Assembly (NCBI RefSeq): GCF_026410285.1 | Contig: NZ_JAPMLP010000007.1 | Span: 1-64,000 of the forward strand | Reading direction: 5' to 3' | DNA from: Sulfitobacter sp. F26169L | Lineage (GTDB): Bacteria; Pseudomonadota; Alphaproteobacteria; Rhodobacterales; Rhodobacteraceae | Length of the DNA: 64,000 nucleotides | Shown here: positions 25,856-35,846 of the stretch, piece after piece | Position numbering within the stretch: the stretch's first letter is position 1 | Layout of the letters: each line of letters starts with the position of its first letter | Position numbers and translations under genes: made by a program | The notes under the pieces: generated by a model | What the model saw: only the letters and a program-made list of their open reading frames with translations | Told to the model about the DNA's origin: nothing | Databases searched by the model: none

Positions 25856-26552
25856 TTTTTCCGATATAGACGACGTACCCCAGCCCGAAGGGGCCGACCT
25901 TCTTGCAGCAGAGCTTGTTCTGGGCCTGCTCGAGGGTGAAGAGCGTCTTGCCGCGCAGCGCAGGGTGGCCAGTGACGTTGAATTTGCAGCGCTGGTTGCC
26001 GCATGGCAGGAACGTATGGTCGCCATGACCGACAGCATCGAACCGGTGGTGCCGCCCAAGCGGGTAAAAAAGCGTTTGATGAAAGCGCTGTTCAACGCGC
26101 CTGCTGTGCCGCTCTCCGAACGTATCTGGGTGTGGAAAGGTCTTAGCTTTGCCGCGATTGCGTTGGCGGCTTATTTGGGCATTCAGCAATTGGGGCCGGA
26201 ACCGCCGGTTGCAGGTGACGTGCTGTACGCCACGCAGCTGACGGGCGAAACAGTGCCCCTACAGGTGTTGGCGGTACTTGATCCCTTGCGCGGTGATCTT
26301 ACCGTCAGCCGTGTCGCGGGCGAAGAGGCGCGCGGACGGGCATTCGAACTCTGGGCGATTCTACCGCAGCAGGCGCCGGTATCTTTGGGCGTTCTGCCTG
26401 TTGACGAAAAAATGCGCGTGGTCTTGCCGAATGATTTACGCAGCCGCGCTGCTGAAATCACGCTGGCAATATCTGACGAACCGCAAGGCGGCTCCCCTAC
26501 AGGTGCGCCTACAGGGGCTGTGCTGGCAGCATCCGCCGTCACGGAAATTTAA
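25848..26552 (+). CDS. Anti-sigma factor, RskA-like
   Basis: A 234-residue membrane protein: cytoplasmic N-terminal anti-sigma part (ADLLAAELVLGLLEGEERLA and on), one transmembrane helix about residues 93-112, and a periplasmic RskA-type domain (PLQVLAVLDPLRGDLTVSRV ... GRAFELWAILPQQAPVSLGV). Proteins of this type hold the ECF sigma factor at the membrane until an envelope signal triggers proteolysis. The GTG start at 25848 follows a GGGAG site and overlaps the sigma stop. The start is supported by the acidic N terminus (VSDFSDIDDVPQPEG). Confidence 0.9.
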   Translation: MSDFSDIDDVPQPEGADLLAAELVLGLLEGEERLAAQRRVASDVEFAALVAAWQERMVAMTDSIEPVVPPKRVKKRLMKALFNAPAVPLSERIWVWKGLSFAAIALAAYLGIQQLGPEPPVAGDVLYATQLTGETVPLQVLAVLDPLRGDLTVSRVAGEEARGRAFELWAILPQQAPVSLGVLPVDEKMRVVLPNDLRSRAAEITLAISDEPQGGSPTGAPTGAVLAASAVTEI

Positions 26553-26914
26553 AACGGAAGATATGCCAACCTGTTGAAATCTATACTTTGCGCATGTGCG
26601 GTTAATCCGGCATGCGCTGTTGGGCCGCAGTGATAACTTGGTTCGGCATGTTGATTTAAGACCATCAAAGATGTGCAAACCTCTCTTGTATGAGTGTCTG
26701 CAATTATCGCTGCATTAGCATTGCGGAATTGGTTTTCGGTGCTGGTTGGATTCGTTTTTTCTGGACCGGCGCATAACACATGGTCATCAATAGAGTATGG
26801 ATGCACCTGTGATCGACGCTTTGCACCGCGCTTGCGCTAGGCCTGATGTTCTCAGGCGTGGTTTTAACGCGGCTTGGCTGTTCCGGTTTGTTTCAACAGG
26901 TCGAGGGTGATGGA
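26553..26914. other. Spacer after the anti-sigma gene, no gene seen
   Basis: It probably holds the promoter of the following two-gene unit. The following frame is open from 26846, but the ribosome site and family start favour 26915. No hairpin terminator was seen after the anti-sigma gene. Confidence 0.35.
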
Positions 26915-28570
26915 GTGAAGAACTTTATTGCTCCCCTACCGCAAATGCCGTTGCGCCCCCCCGAAGAGGTGATGCGCCTTTCGCGTTTGGGGTCGATGTT
27001 TCCGACGCGTCTGTCGTTTTTGCGCTGCCTTATCCGCCGCCTGTCTGATGAACAGGCGCAGGTGAGCCAGCACGTCTGGCAGATGTGCGACAATGGATTT
27101 GGCCATGCTGTATTCAGCATCGATCTAGGGGGCTTTACCTATTCGCTGGTTGCTGTTTCAACCGATCTGCCAGCGGAATTGCGGACGGATCGTGCGATCG
27201 CTACCGCGTGGGATAGTGCCTATGTCTTGTTTGACGGTATTCCCGATGCAGATGACATCACGCGGATCGTGAAAAATGCCCCCCTGCAAGAGGCAGGCCG
27301 GTTCGGGCCGCGCGATCTGGTGTTAAGTCGTGCAAACAAATCTGTCCGCCTGTTCGATCATGTCACACAGGCACTGCGCGCCGGACGCCAGCCCGACGCA
27401 GAACTGATCCGTGATATCGGCTATCTGATGCGCACAACCGCTGTCTATGGCAACGGCAAATTCGGCATCGCGGATCGGGCCAGCTACGATACCCGTCCCG
27501 GACTGGGCGGCCCGTTTGCCGCTGAAATGCTGACGGTCTGGCTGATCCGGCATTTCACCCACGCGCTGGCAGAACACGTTGGGCGCGGCACGCTTGACCG
27601 TGAAACCAAGCGGCATCTGGGGGTTGGGAACTCCACAGGGCTTGGCATGGCACCCTTTCTGGTGACCCATCCGGTGCTGTTGAACAACTGGATGATGGCG
27701 CGCGAAACGGCGCTGGCGCGTGTGTGCGCGGTGACACATCTGACAGAGGCGCAGATCGCGCGGTTGGGGGTATTGGCGGCGCGCGCCAGCGCGCATCTGG
27801 CGCAGTGGACTGTTTCCGATAACGCCCATCAAGCCCGCATCGAACTGTTGGGCGAGGATTGGGCGAATGCGGTTGCTGTGCTGACCCCACAGGCACTGGC
27901 GCGCGAAATGCCCGTTTGTGCTGCCATGCAGTCCGTCCGGAAGATGAGCAAGGATGTTCAGGAATTGATGGCGGCGCTGCTGATAGAGCCGTTCGGCGAT
28001 TTGGTCGACGGGTTGGCCGATAGCATGGCCGATCCGTTCGGGGCCTATGCGCCGTGCCTGCCAGACACGGAGGCGCTGCGCGCGCAGATCAAGCAGTCGT
28101 TCGGTTGGGCGCTGGACGTGGATTATGCGCAAAAAGATAACTGCGGTCAGTTCTGGTATGTCTCCGAGGCCAAAATGGAGCCGCGACTGGGCCAGCGTTT
28201 CGAGGAAGACGGCGCTTTGATGGAGACACCGTTAGACATCGCGCGCCGCGTACAGGCGGCCTATGCTGACCTGCCTGACACTGCCGAACGGGTCAGCGGG
28301 TTTCTGGCCCGTCATCCCGACCACGCCCTTGCAGTCGAGCGTGTGACGCTTGCAGCCACTTACCCCTACGCTGAAATCCGCGATAATCTGATTTCGCAGA
28401 AATGCTTGCCTGTCGATATGCTGCGCTGCAAACTGTCCTTTTTCGGCGCCTCCAAATTCGACCCCAAGTCGGATCGCTGGACACGGATTAATCTGTGTCA
28501 GGGTGCGCCCCTCGCGGACGAGCTGAACTGGGACGCAGACGATTGGTGGCTGCCGGTGTTTGCTGCATGA
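26915..28570 (+). CDS. Uncharacterised 551-residue protein coupled to DUF3726
   Basis: A 551-residue, apparently soluble protein with no membrane helix, signal peptide or nucleotide loop that I can see. Notable segments are RLGSMFPTRLSFLRCLIRRL near the N terminus, NGFGHAVFSIDLGGFTYSL, and the central VYGNGKFGIADRASYDTRPG. Later parts include HLGVGNSTGLGMAPFLVTHP and the C-terminal NCGQFWYVSEAKMEPRLG. The Gly/Asn-rich blocks look like a catalytic or cofactor site. I do not recognise the family. GTG 26915 follows GAGG; an upstream in-frame start at 26846 is possible. Its stop overlaps the next ATG (ATGA), so the pair is co-translated and probably works together. Confidence 0.8.
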   Translation: MKNFIAPLPQMPLRPPEEVMRLSRLGSMFPTRLSFLRCLIRRLSDEQAQVSQHVWQMCDNGFGHAVFSIDLGGFTYSLVAVSTDLPAELRTDRAIATAWDSAYVLFDGIPDADDITRIVKNAPLQEAGRFGPRDLVLSRANKSVRLFDHVTQALRAGRQPDAELIRDIGYLMRTTAVYGNGKFGIADRASYDTRPGLGGPFAAEMLTVWLIRHFTHALAEHVGRGTLDRETKRHLGVGNSTGLGMAPFLVTHPVLLNNWMMARETALARVCAVTHLTEAQIARLGVLAARASAHLAQWTVSDNAHQARIELLGEDWANAVAVLTPQALAREMPVCAAMQSVRKMSKDVQELMAALLIEPFGDLVDGLADSMADPFGAYAPCLPDTEALRAQIKQSFGWALDVDYAQKDNCGQFWYVSEAKMEPRLGQRFEEDGALMETPLDIARRVQAAYADLPDTAERVSGFLARHPDHALAVERVTLAATYPYAEIRDNLISQKCLPVDMLRCKLSFFGASKFDPKSDRWTRINLCQGAPLADELNWDADDWWLPVFAA

Positions 28571-29055
28571 ACTGCTCGGCAAACGAAGTCATGATGCTGG
28601 CCGCCAAGGCCGCGCGCGGGGCGGGTGCGCCCCCTGCGCAGGCGGCACGGTTCGGAGTGGCGGCAGCGGCGCATTTGATGGCGGGGCGTGATGATGGGGT
28701 GTTGGGCCGTGCGCTGGCCGCACTGCCAAAAGGTGCAATCATCGAATTGCCGCTGGCCATCAATTGTATTGAAGAGCGCGCAGAGCAGGGCCGGGCATGC
28801 GGTGCGCTGCATGGCTTTGAGCGCAGCCTTGTCCAAAGCTATGTTTCGACCTTGCCCTACACAGCTGCTCTGAATGACGATGACATCCTGCGCATTGACC
28901 TGACAAAACCGGCACAGCGGACGCCGGTGCAGCGGATTGATCTGTGTGACGAAATCTATCTTGGGTGGGCCGCACTGGCGGCGCGTATTCTGGTGCCGGA
29001 AAGCGCTGCATCGCGCCAGTCCGGCGCGGGTGCCGGTCTAAGCGATAACGATTAG
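28567..29055 (+). CDS. DUF3726-domain protein
   Basis: A 162-residue protein beginning [20 protein letters not shown], the typical opening of DUF3726, a small family of unknown function. A helical N-terminal half is followed by a beta-containing part ([20 protein letters not shown]). It overlaps the 551-residue gene by four bases upstream and the convergent truA by four bases downstream. The tight coupling suggests the two proteins form a complex or enzyme/accessory pair. Confidence 0.8.
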   Translation: MNCSANEVMMLAAKAARGAGAPPAQAARFGVAAAAHLMAGRDDGVLGRALAALPKGAIIELPLAINCIEERAEQGRACGALHGFERSLVQSYVSTLPYTAALNDDDILRIDLTKPAQRTPVQRIDLCDEIYLGWAALAARILVPESAASRQSGAGAGLSDND

Positions 29056-29819
29056 GCGAAGGGCGATGTTTCATAGGTGACGCTTGCAAGATACAGCCCG
29101 TGGGGCGGCGACACAGGCCCGCAAGCCGCGCGGTCCCGCGCCTCTAGCGCGGCTTTTACATCCGCCGGCTTCAGCGATCCACTGCCCACCCGCTCCAACG
29201 TCCCGACAAAGCTGCGCACCTGATTGTGTAGAAACGAGCGCGCGCGCACGTCGAGGCGTATTTCCAGGCCGTACTCTGTCTCGACCTCGAAAATATCCAG
29301 TTTATCCAATGTCTTGATAGGGCTTAGCGATTGGCAGATGGTGGAACGGAATGTCGTAAAGTCATGCTGGCCCAGCAAATGGCTTGCCCCTTCCTGCATC
29401 GCGGCCAGATCCAGCTTTTGCTTTACCTGCCAGACCCGGCCTTTTGTCAGGGTCAACGGTGCGCGGCGGGGCAGGATGCGAAAGAGATAGCGCCGCTCCA
29501 GCGCGGAGAACCGCGCGTGGAACGTATCCGGCACAATGGCACAATCCACAATCGCCACCGGATGCGGCTTGATGTGGTAATTCAACGCTTCGGACAGGCG
29601 GAAGGGCGTCCAGTCGCGCGCAAGATCGACATGGGCCACCTGCCGCAAGCCGTGAACGCCTTTGTCTGTCCGCCCCGCCGCTGCAATGTTGTGGGTGCCC
29701 TTCTCCAGCCGCGCCAGCGCAGCCTCGATCGTTCCCTGCACCGAGGGGTGATCGGCCTGACGCTGCCATCCGTGGAACGGCGCGCCGTCATATTCAACTG
29801 CAAGTACATAGCGTGGCAT
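29052..29819 (-). CDS. truA: tRNA pseudouridine(38-40) synthase TruA
   Basis: A 255-residue pseudouridine synthase that modifies U38-U40 in the anticodon arm of many tRNAs. The catalytic aspartate is Asp52 in [17 protein letters not shown], and the N-terminal strand [18 protein letters not shown] and the later [15 protein letters not shown] block are family hallmarks. The frame opens 34 codons earlier, but the first strand fixes the ATG at 29819. Its end overlaps the DUF3726 gene by four bases, in convergent orientation. Confidence 0.96.
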   Translation of the reverse strand: MPRYVLAVEYDGAPFHGWQRQADHPSVQGTIEAALARLEKGTHNIAAAGRTDKGVHGLRQVAHVDLARDWTPFRLSEALNYHIKPHPVAIVDCAIVPDTFHARFSALERRYLFRILPRRAPLTLTKGRVWQVKQKLDLAAMQEGASHLLGQHDFTTFRSTICQSLSPIKTLDKLDIFEVETEYGLEIRLDVRARSFLHNQVRSFVGTLERVGSGSLKPADVKAALEARDRAACGPVSPPHGLYLASVTYETSPFA

Positions 29820-29906
29820 AAAAGGGGCTTTATCGCGGGTGCTGCCCTGTGGCAATCCCTGTGGAACCGCCCTATGTAAGACCCAACAAAAAGGGCATGA
29901 ACGCGC

Positions 29907-31322
29907 GTGGTACTTTCTCAAATCGCCGACGGCATCTGGCGGCAGGTCGAAGCCGTGCAGGATACAGTTTCGGAAACCTTCTTCGAGCCGGTGATCCGGC
30001 TGGGTGTGACGGGGCTTGCCCGATCGGGCAAGACGGTTTTCATCACGTCGCTGGTGGCCAATCTGATGGATCGTGGCCGGATGCCCGCGCTTGTCGCGGC
30101 AAGCGAAGGGCGGATCGAGGCGGCGTTTCTACAGCCCCAGCCAGACGATACGATCCCGCGTTTCGAATACGAGGCACATCTGGGCGCGCTGACCGCCGGT
30201 TCACCCAGTTGGCCCGACAGCACCCGCGCAGTGTCCGAATTGCGGCTGAGCCTGCGGGTAAGACCAAAGGGGCTGCTTTCGGGATTGCAGGGGCCGCGCA
30301 CCGTGCATCTGGATATTGTCGACTATCCTGGCGAATGGCTGCTGGATCTGGCGCTGCTGGATTTGAGTTATGATCAATGGAGCGCGCAAACGCTGGGCCG
30401 CATCGCCCCGCGCGAGCAAGCGCGCGAATATCTGGCGCTGGTCGCGCAAACAGATGCACAGGCACCACTTGAAGAGCCGCAGGCCAAGGCATTGGCGCAT
30501 AGCTTTGCCGCGTATTTGACGCAGGCGCGCGCCGACGGCTTTTCCGATTGCACACCGGGGCGGTTTTTGTTGCCCGGCGATCTGGCCGGATCACCGGTGC
30601 TGACATTTGCACCGCTGCCCGCCAGCAGCGCAGACAATCGCAAAAGCCTGCGTCGGGAAATGGCCCGCCGCTACGAGGCCTACAAGCGCGAAGTGGTCAA
30701 GCCGTTTTTCCGTGATCACTTTGCCCGTATCGACCGTCAGGTTGTGCTGGTGGATGCGCTGGGCGCAATCAATGCAGGCCCCCCAGCGGTCGAAGACCTG
30801 CGCGCAGCGATGAGTGAAACCCTCGCCGCGTTCCGGCCCGGACGAAACAGTTTCCTCACCGGTTTGCTGGGCGGCAGGCGGGTTGAGAAAATTCTGTTTG
30901 CGGCGACCAAGGCAGATCATTTGCACCACAGCCAGCACGCGCAACTGACGGCGATTATGGAGGCGCTGACCCGTGATGCGCGTGAGCGGGCGCGATTTGC
31001 CGGGGCCAAAACGCAGGCGCTTGCCATTGCTTCCCTGCGCGCGACCACCGAAGCGACGATGACACACGAAGGAGCAGAACTGAATGTCGTGCGCGGCACC
31101 CTGCTTGAGACAGGCAAACAGGCCGCATTCTATCCCGGTGATCTGCCCGATGATCCGGGGGCCTTGCTGAACCCTGCACGGACGGGGGCGCAAAAATGGC
31201 TTGATGCAGATTACCAGATTATGCGCTTTGCGCCTTCACCGCTTACCTTGCGCCCCGGTGACGGGCCGCCGCACATCCGGCTGGACCGCGCCGCAGAATT
31301 TTTGATTGGAGACCGGTTATGA
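29907..31322 (+). CDS. ycjX: YcjX-family P-loop protein
   Basis: A 471-residue YcjX/DUF463 protein. The Walker A loop is GLARSGKT at residues 36-43, with [14 protein letters not shown] as the probable Walker B/G3 region and [12 protein letters not shown] late in the domain. YcjX proteins are NTPases linked in enterobacteria to phage-shock and envelope stress operons, and their mechanism is unclear. The start is a GTG after an AAAAGGG stretch. The stop overlaps the GNAT start (ATGA), and ycjF follows, forming a ycjX-GNAT-ycjF operon. Confidence 0.93.
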   Translation: MVLSQIADGIWRQVEAVQDTVSETFFEPVIRLGVTGLARSGKTVFITSLVANLMDRGRMPALVAASEGRIEAAFLQPQPDDTIPRFEYEAHLGALTAGSPSWPDSTRAVSELRLSLRVRPKGLLSGLQGPRTVHLDIVDYPGEWLLDLALLDLSYDQWSAQTLGRIAPREQAREYLALVAQTDAQAPLEEPQAKALAHSFAAYLTQARADGFSDCTPGRFLLPGDLAGSPVLTFAPLPASSADNRKSLRREMARRYEAYKREVVKPFFRDHFARIDRQVVLVDALGAINAGPPAVEDLRAAMSETLAAFRPGRNSFLTGLLGGRRVEKILFAATKADHLHHSQHAQLTAIMEALTRDARERARFAGAKTQALAIASLRATTEATMTHEGAELNVVRGTLLETGKQAAFYPGDLPDDPGALLNPARTGAQKWLDADYQIMRFAPSPLTLRPGDGPPHIRLDRAAEFLIGDRL

Positions 31323-31768
31323 GCGTCGTCACAATCCGCCCTGCACGCACGCTGGATGCAGGTAAATTGGCTGATATCATGGGGGCGGCCAACGCGCAGC
31401 TTGGATGGCTGCCAAAGCTCTACAGCGGTGCAGAAGAAATTATGCTGGTGGGCGATATGATTGCCGCCGGTTGGGTGCGCACGGCCTATGTGGACGACGC
31501 GCTTGCCGGATTTATTGCCCGCAAGGGGACCGAGATTCACGGGTTGTATCTGCGACCGCACTTGCAAGGGCAGGGGGTGGCGCGCAAATTGATCACGGAT
31601 GCGCAGCGCAACGCAAATAACCTGGGCCTGTGGAGCTATCAGGCCAACGAACGCGCGACGCGATTCTACGGCAAGGCCGGATTTGGAGAGATTAGCCGCA
31701 CGGATGGTGAGGGCAATGATGCCAAACTGCCGGACATCCGGTTCGAGTGGCAAAGGGAGAATGGCTGA
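31319..31768 (+). CDS. GNAT-family N-acetyltransferase in the ycjX-ycjF operon
   Basis: A 149-residue GNAT protein. The acetyl-CoA loop is IHGLYLRPHLQGQGVARKLI and the C-terminal strand is RATRFYGKAGFGEI. It is translationally coupled on both sides: it overlaps ycjX by four bases and the ycjF-like start by one. The substrate is unknown. Confidence 0.9.
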   Translation: MSVVTIRPARTLDAGKLADIMGAANAQLGWLPKLYSGAEEIMLVGDMIAAGWVRTAYVDDALAGFIARKGTEIHGLYLRPHLQGQGVARKLITDAQRNANNLGLWSYQANERATRFYGKAGFGEISRTDGEGNDAKLPDIRFEWQRENG

Positions 31769-32781
31769 TGGCCAAGGGCCCCGTACTTTTTGATCTGGAT
31801 GACGAAGCGGGCACGCGTCCCTCTGTGGCGGATGCGCCGCCCGTAAATGATATTGGCGAACCGGACGCGCCGAAGGGGCAGGCGATGCAGATTGCGGCGC
31901 GTTTGGCCGCGCGCAAACCTTCGCGGCTGACGCGGCTGTTCTGGGGCCTGTTGGCGGCGCTGATCGGTGCGCTGGTATCCGTCGCGGCGTGGAATTTCAT
32001 CACCGATCTCATGGCGCGGTATCCGCTGGTCGGCACGGCGATGTCCGTTTTGCTGGGCGCGTTTTTGCTGGTGCTGGCGCTGGTTGCGCTGCGTGAACTG
32101 GCCGCCATTGGGCGTTTGGGGCGGCTGGATGGCTTGCGTCACAGTGCGGTTCAGGCACTTGCCCACCAAGATCTTGCTGCCGCGCGCGATGTAACCGACC
32201 GGCTTGTGCGCTTGTACAAGGGCCGCGAGGACACGCGCTGGGGCCGTGAGCGTCTGGCGGAATTGCGCGAAGACCAGTTCGACGCGGCGGCGTTGCTGGC
32301 CGTTGCCGAGACCGAAGTGCTGGCGCCGCTGGATGCTGCCGCTCAACGTGAAGTCGAAGCGGCGGCGCGGCAGGTTGCAACCGTGACCGCGCTGGTGCCA
32401 CTGGCGCTGGCAGATGTTGCTGCCGCGCTTACGGCAAATCTGCGGATGATCCGGCGTATTGCCGAAGTTTACGGCGGGCGCTCCGGCTTTTTCGGCAGTT
32501 GGCGGCTGACCCGTGCGGTGCTGTCGCATTTGGTGGCAACGGGCGCAGTCGCGGTGGGCGATGATATGATCGAACCGATCCTCGGGGGATCGTTGCTGGC
32601 AAAGCTCAGCCGCCGGTTTGGCGAAGGGCTGGTGAACGGTGCGTTGACCGCGCGTGTCGGCGTGGCCGCGATGGAGGTCTGTCGCCCGCTGCCTTTTACC
32701 CCTGCCGCACGACCCAGAGTACGCAAGATAATCGCGCGCAGTCTCGGTGGATTGTTCAGTAAGTCGGACAAGGAAAGCTAG
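31768..32781 (+). CDS. ycjF: YcjF-like membrane protein (TIGR01620 family)
   Basis: A 337-residue inner-membrane protein. After an N-terminal cytoplasmic stretch it has two membrane helices (LFWGLLAALIGALVSVAAWN and TAMSVLLGAFLLVLALVALREL) and then a long alpha-helical domain ending in a region with GSWRLTRAVLSHLVATGAVA. This matches YcjF, the partner of YcjX in many proteobacteria. ATG 31768 overlaps the preceding stop by one base and follows GGGAG. Confidence 0.9.
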   Translation: MAKGPVLFDLDDEAGTRPSVADAPPVNDIGEPDAPKGQAMQIAARLAARKPSRLTRLFWGLLAALIGALVSVAAWNFITDLMARYPLVGTAMSVLLGAFLLVLALVALRELAAIGRLGRLDGLRHSAVQALAHQDLAAARDVTDRLVRLYKGREDTRWGRERLAELREDQFDAAALLAVAETEVLAPLDAAAQREVEAAARQVATVTALVPLALADVAAALTANLRMIRRIAEVYGGRSGFFGSWRLTRAVLSHLVATGAVAVGDDMIEPILGGSLLAKLSRRFGEGLVNGALTARVGVAAMEVCRPLPFTPAARPRVRKIIARSLGGLFSKSDKES

Positions 32782-32856
32782 GGTTTCCATAATTTGCATG
32801 GCATGGCTGCGCGGTTAGGTTATCAGAACGCAAAGACAGAAACGGGATACGAGCAG

Positions 32857-35655
32857 ATGGAAGCCCTTTTGGTATTTTTGGCACTTGTGGTGCTGGCCAT
32901 TCCCGTAACGCTGGTTGTGTTGGTGATCGGCCAATCGGGTCTGCGCAGACGTCTGGAAGACGCGGAGCGTGAGATCAAGGCGCTGCGCCGTGGCAGTGTT
33001 GCAGCGCAAACAAATGTCACGCCTTCAACCGCATCGCAGCCCGTAGCACCAAAACCCCCAGCCGCAGACCCCGAGCTTGCGCCTGCAATCCCGCGCGACT
33101 CTGGCCCAACCCCCGAGCCACGGGCGCAAGCGCGAACCGCGCCGCCGCCTATTGTCGAGGCATCTTCACCGCCCCCGCGGGCGCCATCACCTATCGCCCA
33201 GGCTCTCTCAAACCTCGGGCCATGGCTTCAGCAGAACTGGTTTTATGCAGTTTCGGCGGCATCGCTGGCACTGGCGGGGATATTCCTTGTGCAATACGGC
33301 ATGGAAAACGGCCTGCTGCCGCCGCGGGCGCGTGTCGCCGCGGCACTTGCCTTTGGCGCGGCGCTGATCGGTGTGGGCGAGTTTATTCGTCGCCGCTTTG
33401 GCGATGATGCGGGTTCGGCCACGGCCTATCTGCCTTCGGTGTTTTCCGGTGCAGGGATCGTTACATTGTTCGGGGCAATCCTGTCGGCGCGTATGCTGTA
33501 TGACCTGATCGGCGGTGGAGCAGCGATGGGCGGCATGGTGATTGTTGCACTGATCGCGATTGTTCTGGGCTGGATGCACGGGCCGCTATTGGTGGCGGTG
33601 GGTGTCATCGGTGCGTATGGTGCGCCGGTTGTGCTGGGCAATTCCAACAGTGATCCCAGTCCGTTGTTCGGCTATTTCGCGGTTGTCGCTGTACTGGGAC
33701 TGGGCGTGGATACAATCCGGCGCTGGGGCTGGATATCTGCGCTGACGCTTTTTCTGGCATATCTTATGGGCCTTGCCATTGTGCTGGACGGACGCGGCGC
33801 AACTGCCTGGACGGGGCAGTTGTACTTTGCAACACTTGCGCTGCTGGCCATCCTGATCCCTGCACGCAGCTTTTCACCCGATCATGCTGGCCCGCCAGCG
33901 ATGCTCGGGGTACTGGGGCGGATGACCATCGGCGCAAAAGCACGCGGTGTCCACTGGCCATCCTTCCCCACGCTGATGGCATTTTCCAGCGTCGCGGCAA
34001 GCTGTGTGATTCTGCTGATCCTCTGGAAGCCGGGGGAGGCGGAGATCTGGCTCAGTGTTGGTCTGCTCACCGTGCTGAGCGTTGTGCTGATCGGTTGGTC
34101 CGGCCGGGCGCCGGCATTGCAGGATGCGGCATTGCTGCCGGCCCTTACCTTGTTGCTGTCGATCTTTGCGCAGGCGGAAAACCGGCGCATCAGCTACACC
34201 CGCTTTACCCAGACCTATAGTGAGAATGTCGAAGCGGTCTTTCCTTGGGTAATCACGATCCTGGTGGGCATCGGCGTGGCCATTTCGTTTGTTGCGATAT
34301 GGCGTTCCCTGCGCGGGGGGCAGTTTGGCGTGATCTGGGCCGTGGTTGCCGCAGTCTATGCGCCCGCAATGGCCATTGTGCTGGAGGCAAGCTGGCACCC
34401 TGCGAAAGTGATCGGCCCTTATCCGTGGGCCCTTCACGCGGCTGCGCTGGCGGTGCTGATGGCATTGTTTGCCGAGCGGTTTGCCCGCCATGACGGGGCG
34501 GCCCGCCTCAGGGTCAGTTTTGCGGTGATGTCTGCATTATCGTGTATGGCGTTCGCTTTCGTGATTGTGCTGAGTTCGGTTGCGTTGACGGTGGCGCTGG
34601 CCGTCACGGTTGTTGCTGCTGCCGCGCTGGACCGCCAATGGAGCCTGCCACCGCTGGGCTGGTTCATCGCAGTTGGTGTTGTGACACTTGGCTATCGTCT
34701 GGTGGTCGATCCGGGGCTGCAATACGGCGCAGAGGGGCCGCTGGGCGGTGTTCTGCTGGCTTATGGCGGCACGTTGGTTGCGTTTGTTGCCGCGCTGTGG
34801 CTGTTGCGCCCGCTTGCGCGCAGGACTGCGCAGGTCATGCTGGATTCTGCTGCATGGTCAACCGCTGGCCTGTTGGTCAGTCTGCTGCTGTTGCGCTGGA
34901 TCGAAAGCGCAGTGGGGAGATCCTATGTCGATACACACTGGAGCCTTGGCCTGAATGCGGCGATCTGGCTCGGGCTGGCGCTGGCGCAGGTGCAACGCAC
35001 CGAGGGTCGCACAAGCGCCCTGCTGGACAAGATCCGCTGGGGATTGGCGGGAGTGTTTTCCGTGATCGGTGTCAGCGCGCTGGCAATTGCGCTGAGTGAT
35101 CAGAACCCGCTGCTGATTGGTGGCGAAACAAGCTTTGTCTTTGGCCCGGTGCTGGTCAACACGCTGGCTGCGGCTTATGCGTTGCCTGCGCTGGTGCTGC
35201 TGCTGGGGGCGTGGCGGCTGGTCAGGATTGATCACCGTTTGCGTGTTGTACTCGCGGCGGCTGGTGCTGCGCTGCTGGCGTTCTGGGGCTTTGCCGTCAT
35301 CCGCCATTTCTGGCAGGGGGGCGATGAAATGCGCCTGACCTTCGGTATATCGCAACCCGAACAGTACACCTACACAATCGTGCTGCTTATTGTCGGGGCC
35401 GGTCTGTTCTATCAATCGCTTGCGCGTCGTTCTGCGGTGATCCGCAAGGCGGGGCTGGTGGTGATCGGTCTGGCTGTGGCCAAGGTATTCATGATCGACA
35501 TATCCGATCTGGATGGCCTGACGCGGGTATTCTCGCTGCTGGTGCTGGGCCTGTCGCTGGCGGCCCTTGCATGGCTGAACCGCTGGGCGCAGGACCGTGA
35601 CCGCACAGCAGAGGGTGGCACAACCGGACCGCCTGATTTGCCCGCACAGGAGTAG
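32857..35655 (+). CDS. DUF2339 multi-pass membrane protein
   Basis: A 932-residue protein with an N-terminal helix (LLVFLALVVLAIPVTLVVLV), a short coiled-coil (RRRLEDAEREIKALRRG), and a Pro/Ala-rich linker to about residue 120. More than twenty hydrophobic helices follow. The DUF2339 core begins near WLQQNWFYAVSAASLALAG. The role is unknown; members look like transporter or polymer-handling membrane proteins. The C terminus is charged and cytoplasmic-looking. ATG 32857 precedes the first helix; upstream codons are unlike the family. It lies 75 bases after the ycjF-like gene and may belong to the same transcript. Confidence 0.88.
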   Translation: MEALLVFLALVVLAIPVTLVVLVIGQSGLRRRLEDAEREIKALRRGSVAAQTNVTPSTASQPVAPKPPAADPELAPAIPRDSGPTPEPRAQARTAPPPIVEASSPPPRAPSPIAQALSNLGPWLQQNWFYAVSAASLALAGIFLVQYGMENGLLPPRARVAAALAFGAALIGVGEFIRRRFGDDAGSATAYLPSVFSGAGIVTLFGAILSARMLYDLIGGGAAMGGMVIVALIAIVLGWMHGPLLVAVGVIGAYGAPVVLGNSNSDPSPLFGYFAVVAVLGLGVDTIRRWGWISALTLFLAYLMGLAIVLDGRGATAWTGQLYFATLALLAILIPARSFSPDHAGPPAMLGVLGRMTIGAKARGVHWPSFPTLMAFSSVAASCVILLILWKPGEAEIWLSVGLLTVLSVVLIGWSGRAPALQDAALLPALTLLLSIFAQAENRRISYTRFTQTYSENVEAVFPWVITILVGIGVAISFVAIWRSLRGGQFGVIWAVVAAVYAPAMAIVLEASWHPAKVIGPYPWALHAAALAVLMALFAERFARHDGAARLRVSFAVMSALSCMAFAFVIVLSSVALTVALAVTVVAAAALDRQWSLPPLGWFIAVGVVTLGYRLVVDPGLQYGAEGPLGGVLLAYGGTLVAFVAALWLLRPLARRTAQVMLDSAAWSTAGLLVSLLLLRWIESAVGRSYVDTHWSLGLNAAIWLGLALAQVQRTEGRTSALLDKIRWGLAGVFSVIGVSALAIALSDQNPLLIGGETSFVFGPVLVNTLAAAYALPALVLLLGAWRLVRIDHRLRVVLAAAGAALLAFWGFAVIRHFWQGGDEMRLTFGISQPEQYTYTIVLLIVGAGLFYQSLARRSAVIRKAGLVVIGLAVAKVFMIDISDLDGLTRVFSLLVLGLSLAALAWLNRWAQDRDRTAEGGTTGPPDLPAQE

Positions 35656-35846
35656 CCCTGTCTTCAAGACACGCTTGCCCCCTCTGGCCTGCGCGCTTAT
35701 AAGCCCGTCAAGATGACAGTTCACCTGATCATACAGCGAATTACTTCCCCGGCGCTCAGCCTGTCCTGAGCTGCCGGGCAAAGGTGTTTGAACCGCTCGC
35801 ACCGCTTCCCTGATTTTGAAATTTCCGACCATAAAGGACGCGCCAC

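Noticed and set aside
35656-35846. A T-box or other riboswitch ahead of ileS
   Set aside because: No T-box motif, specifier hairpin or terminator/antiterminator pair is visible, and T-boxes are not expected in this lineage.
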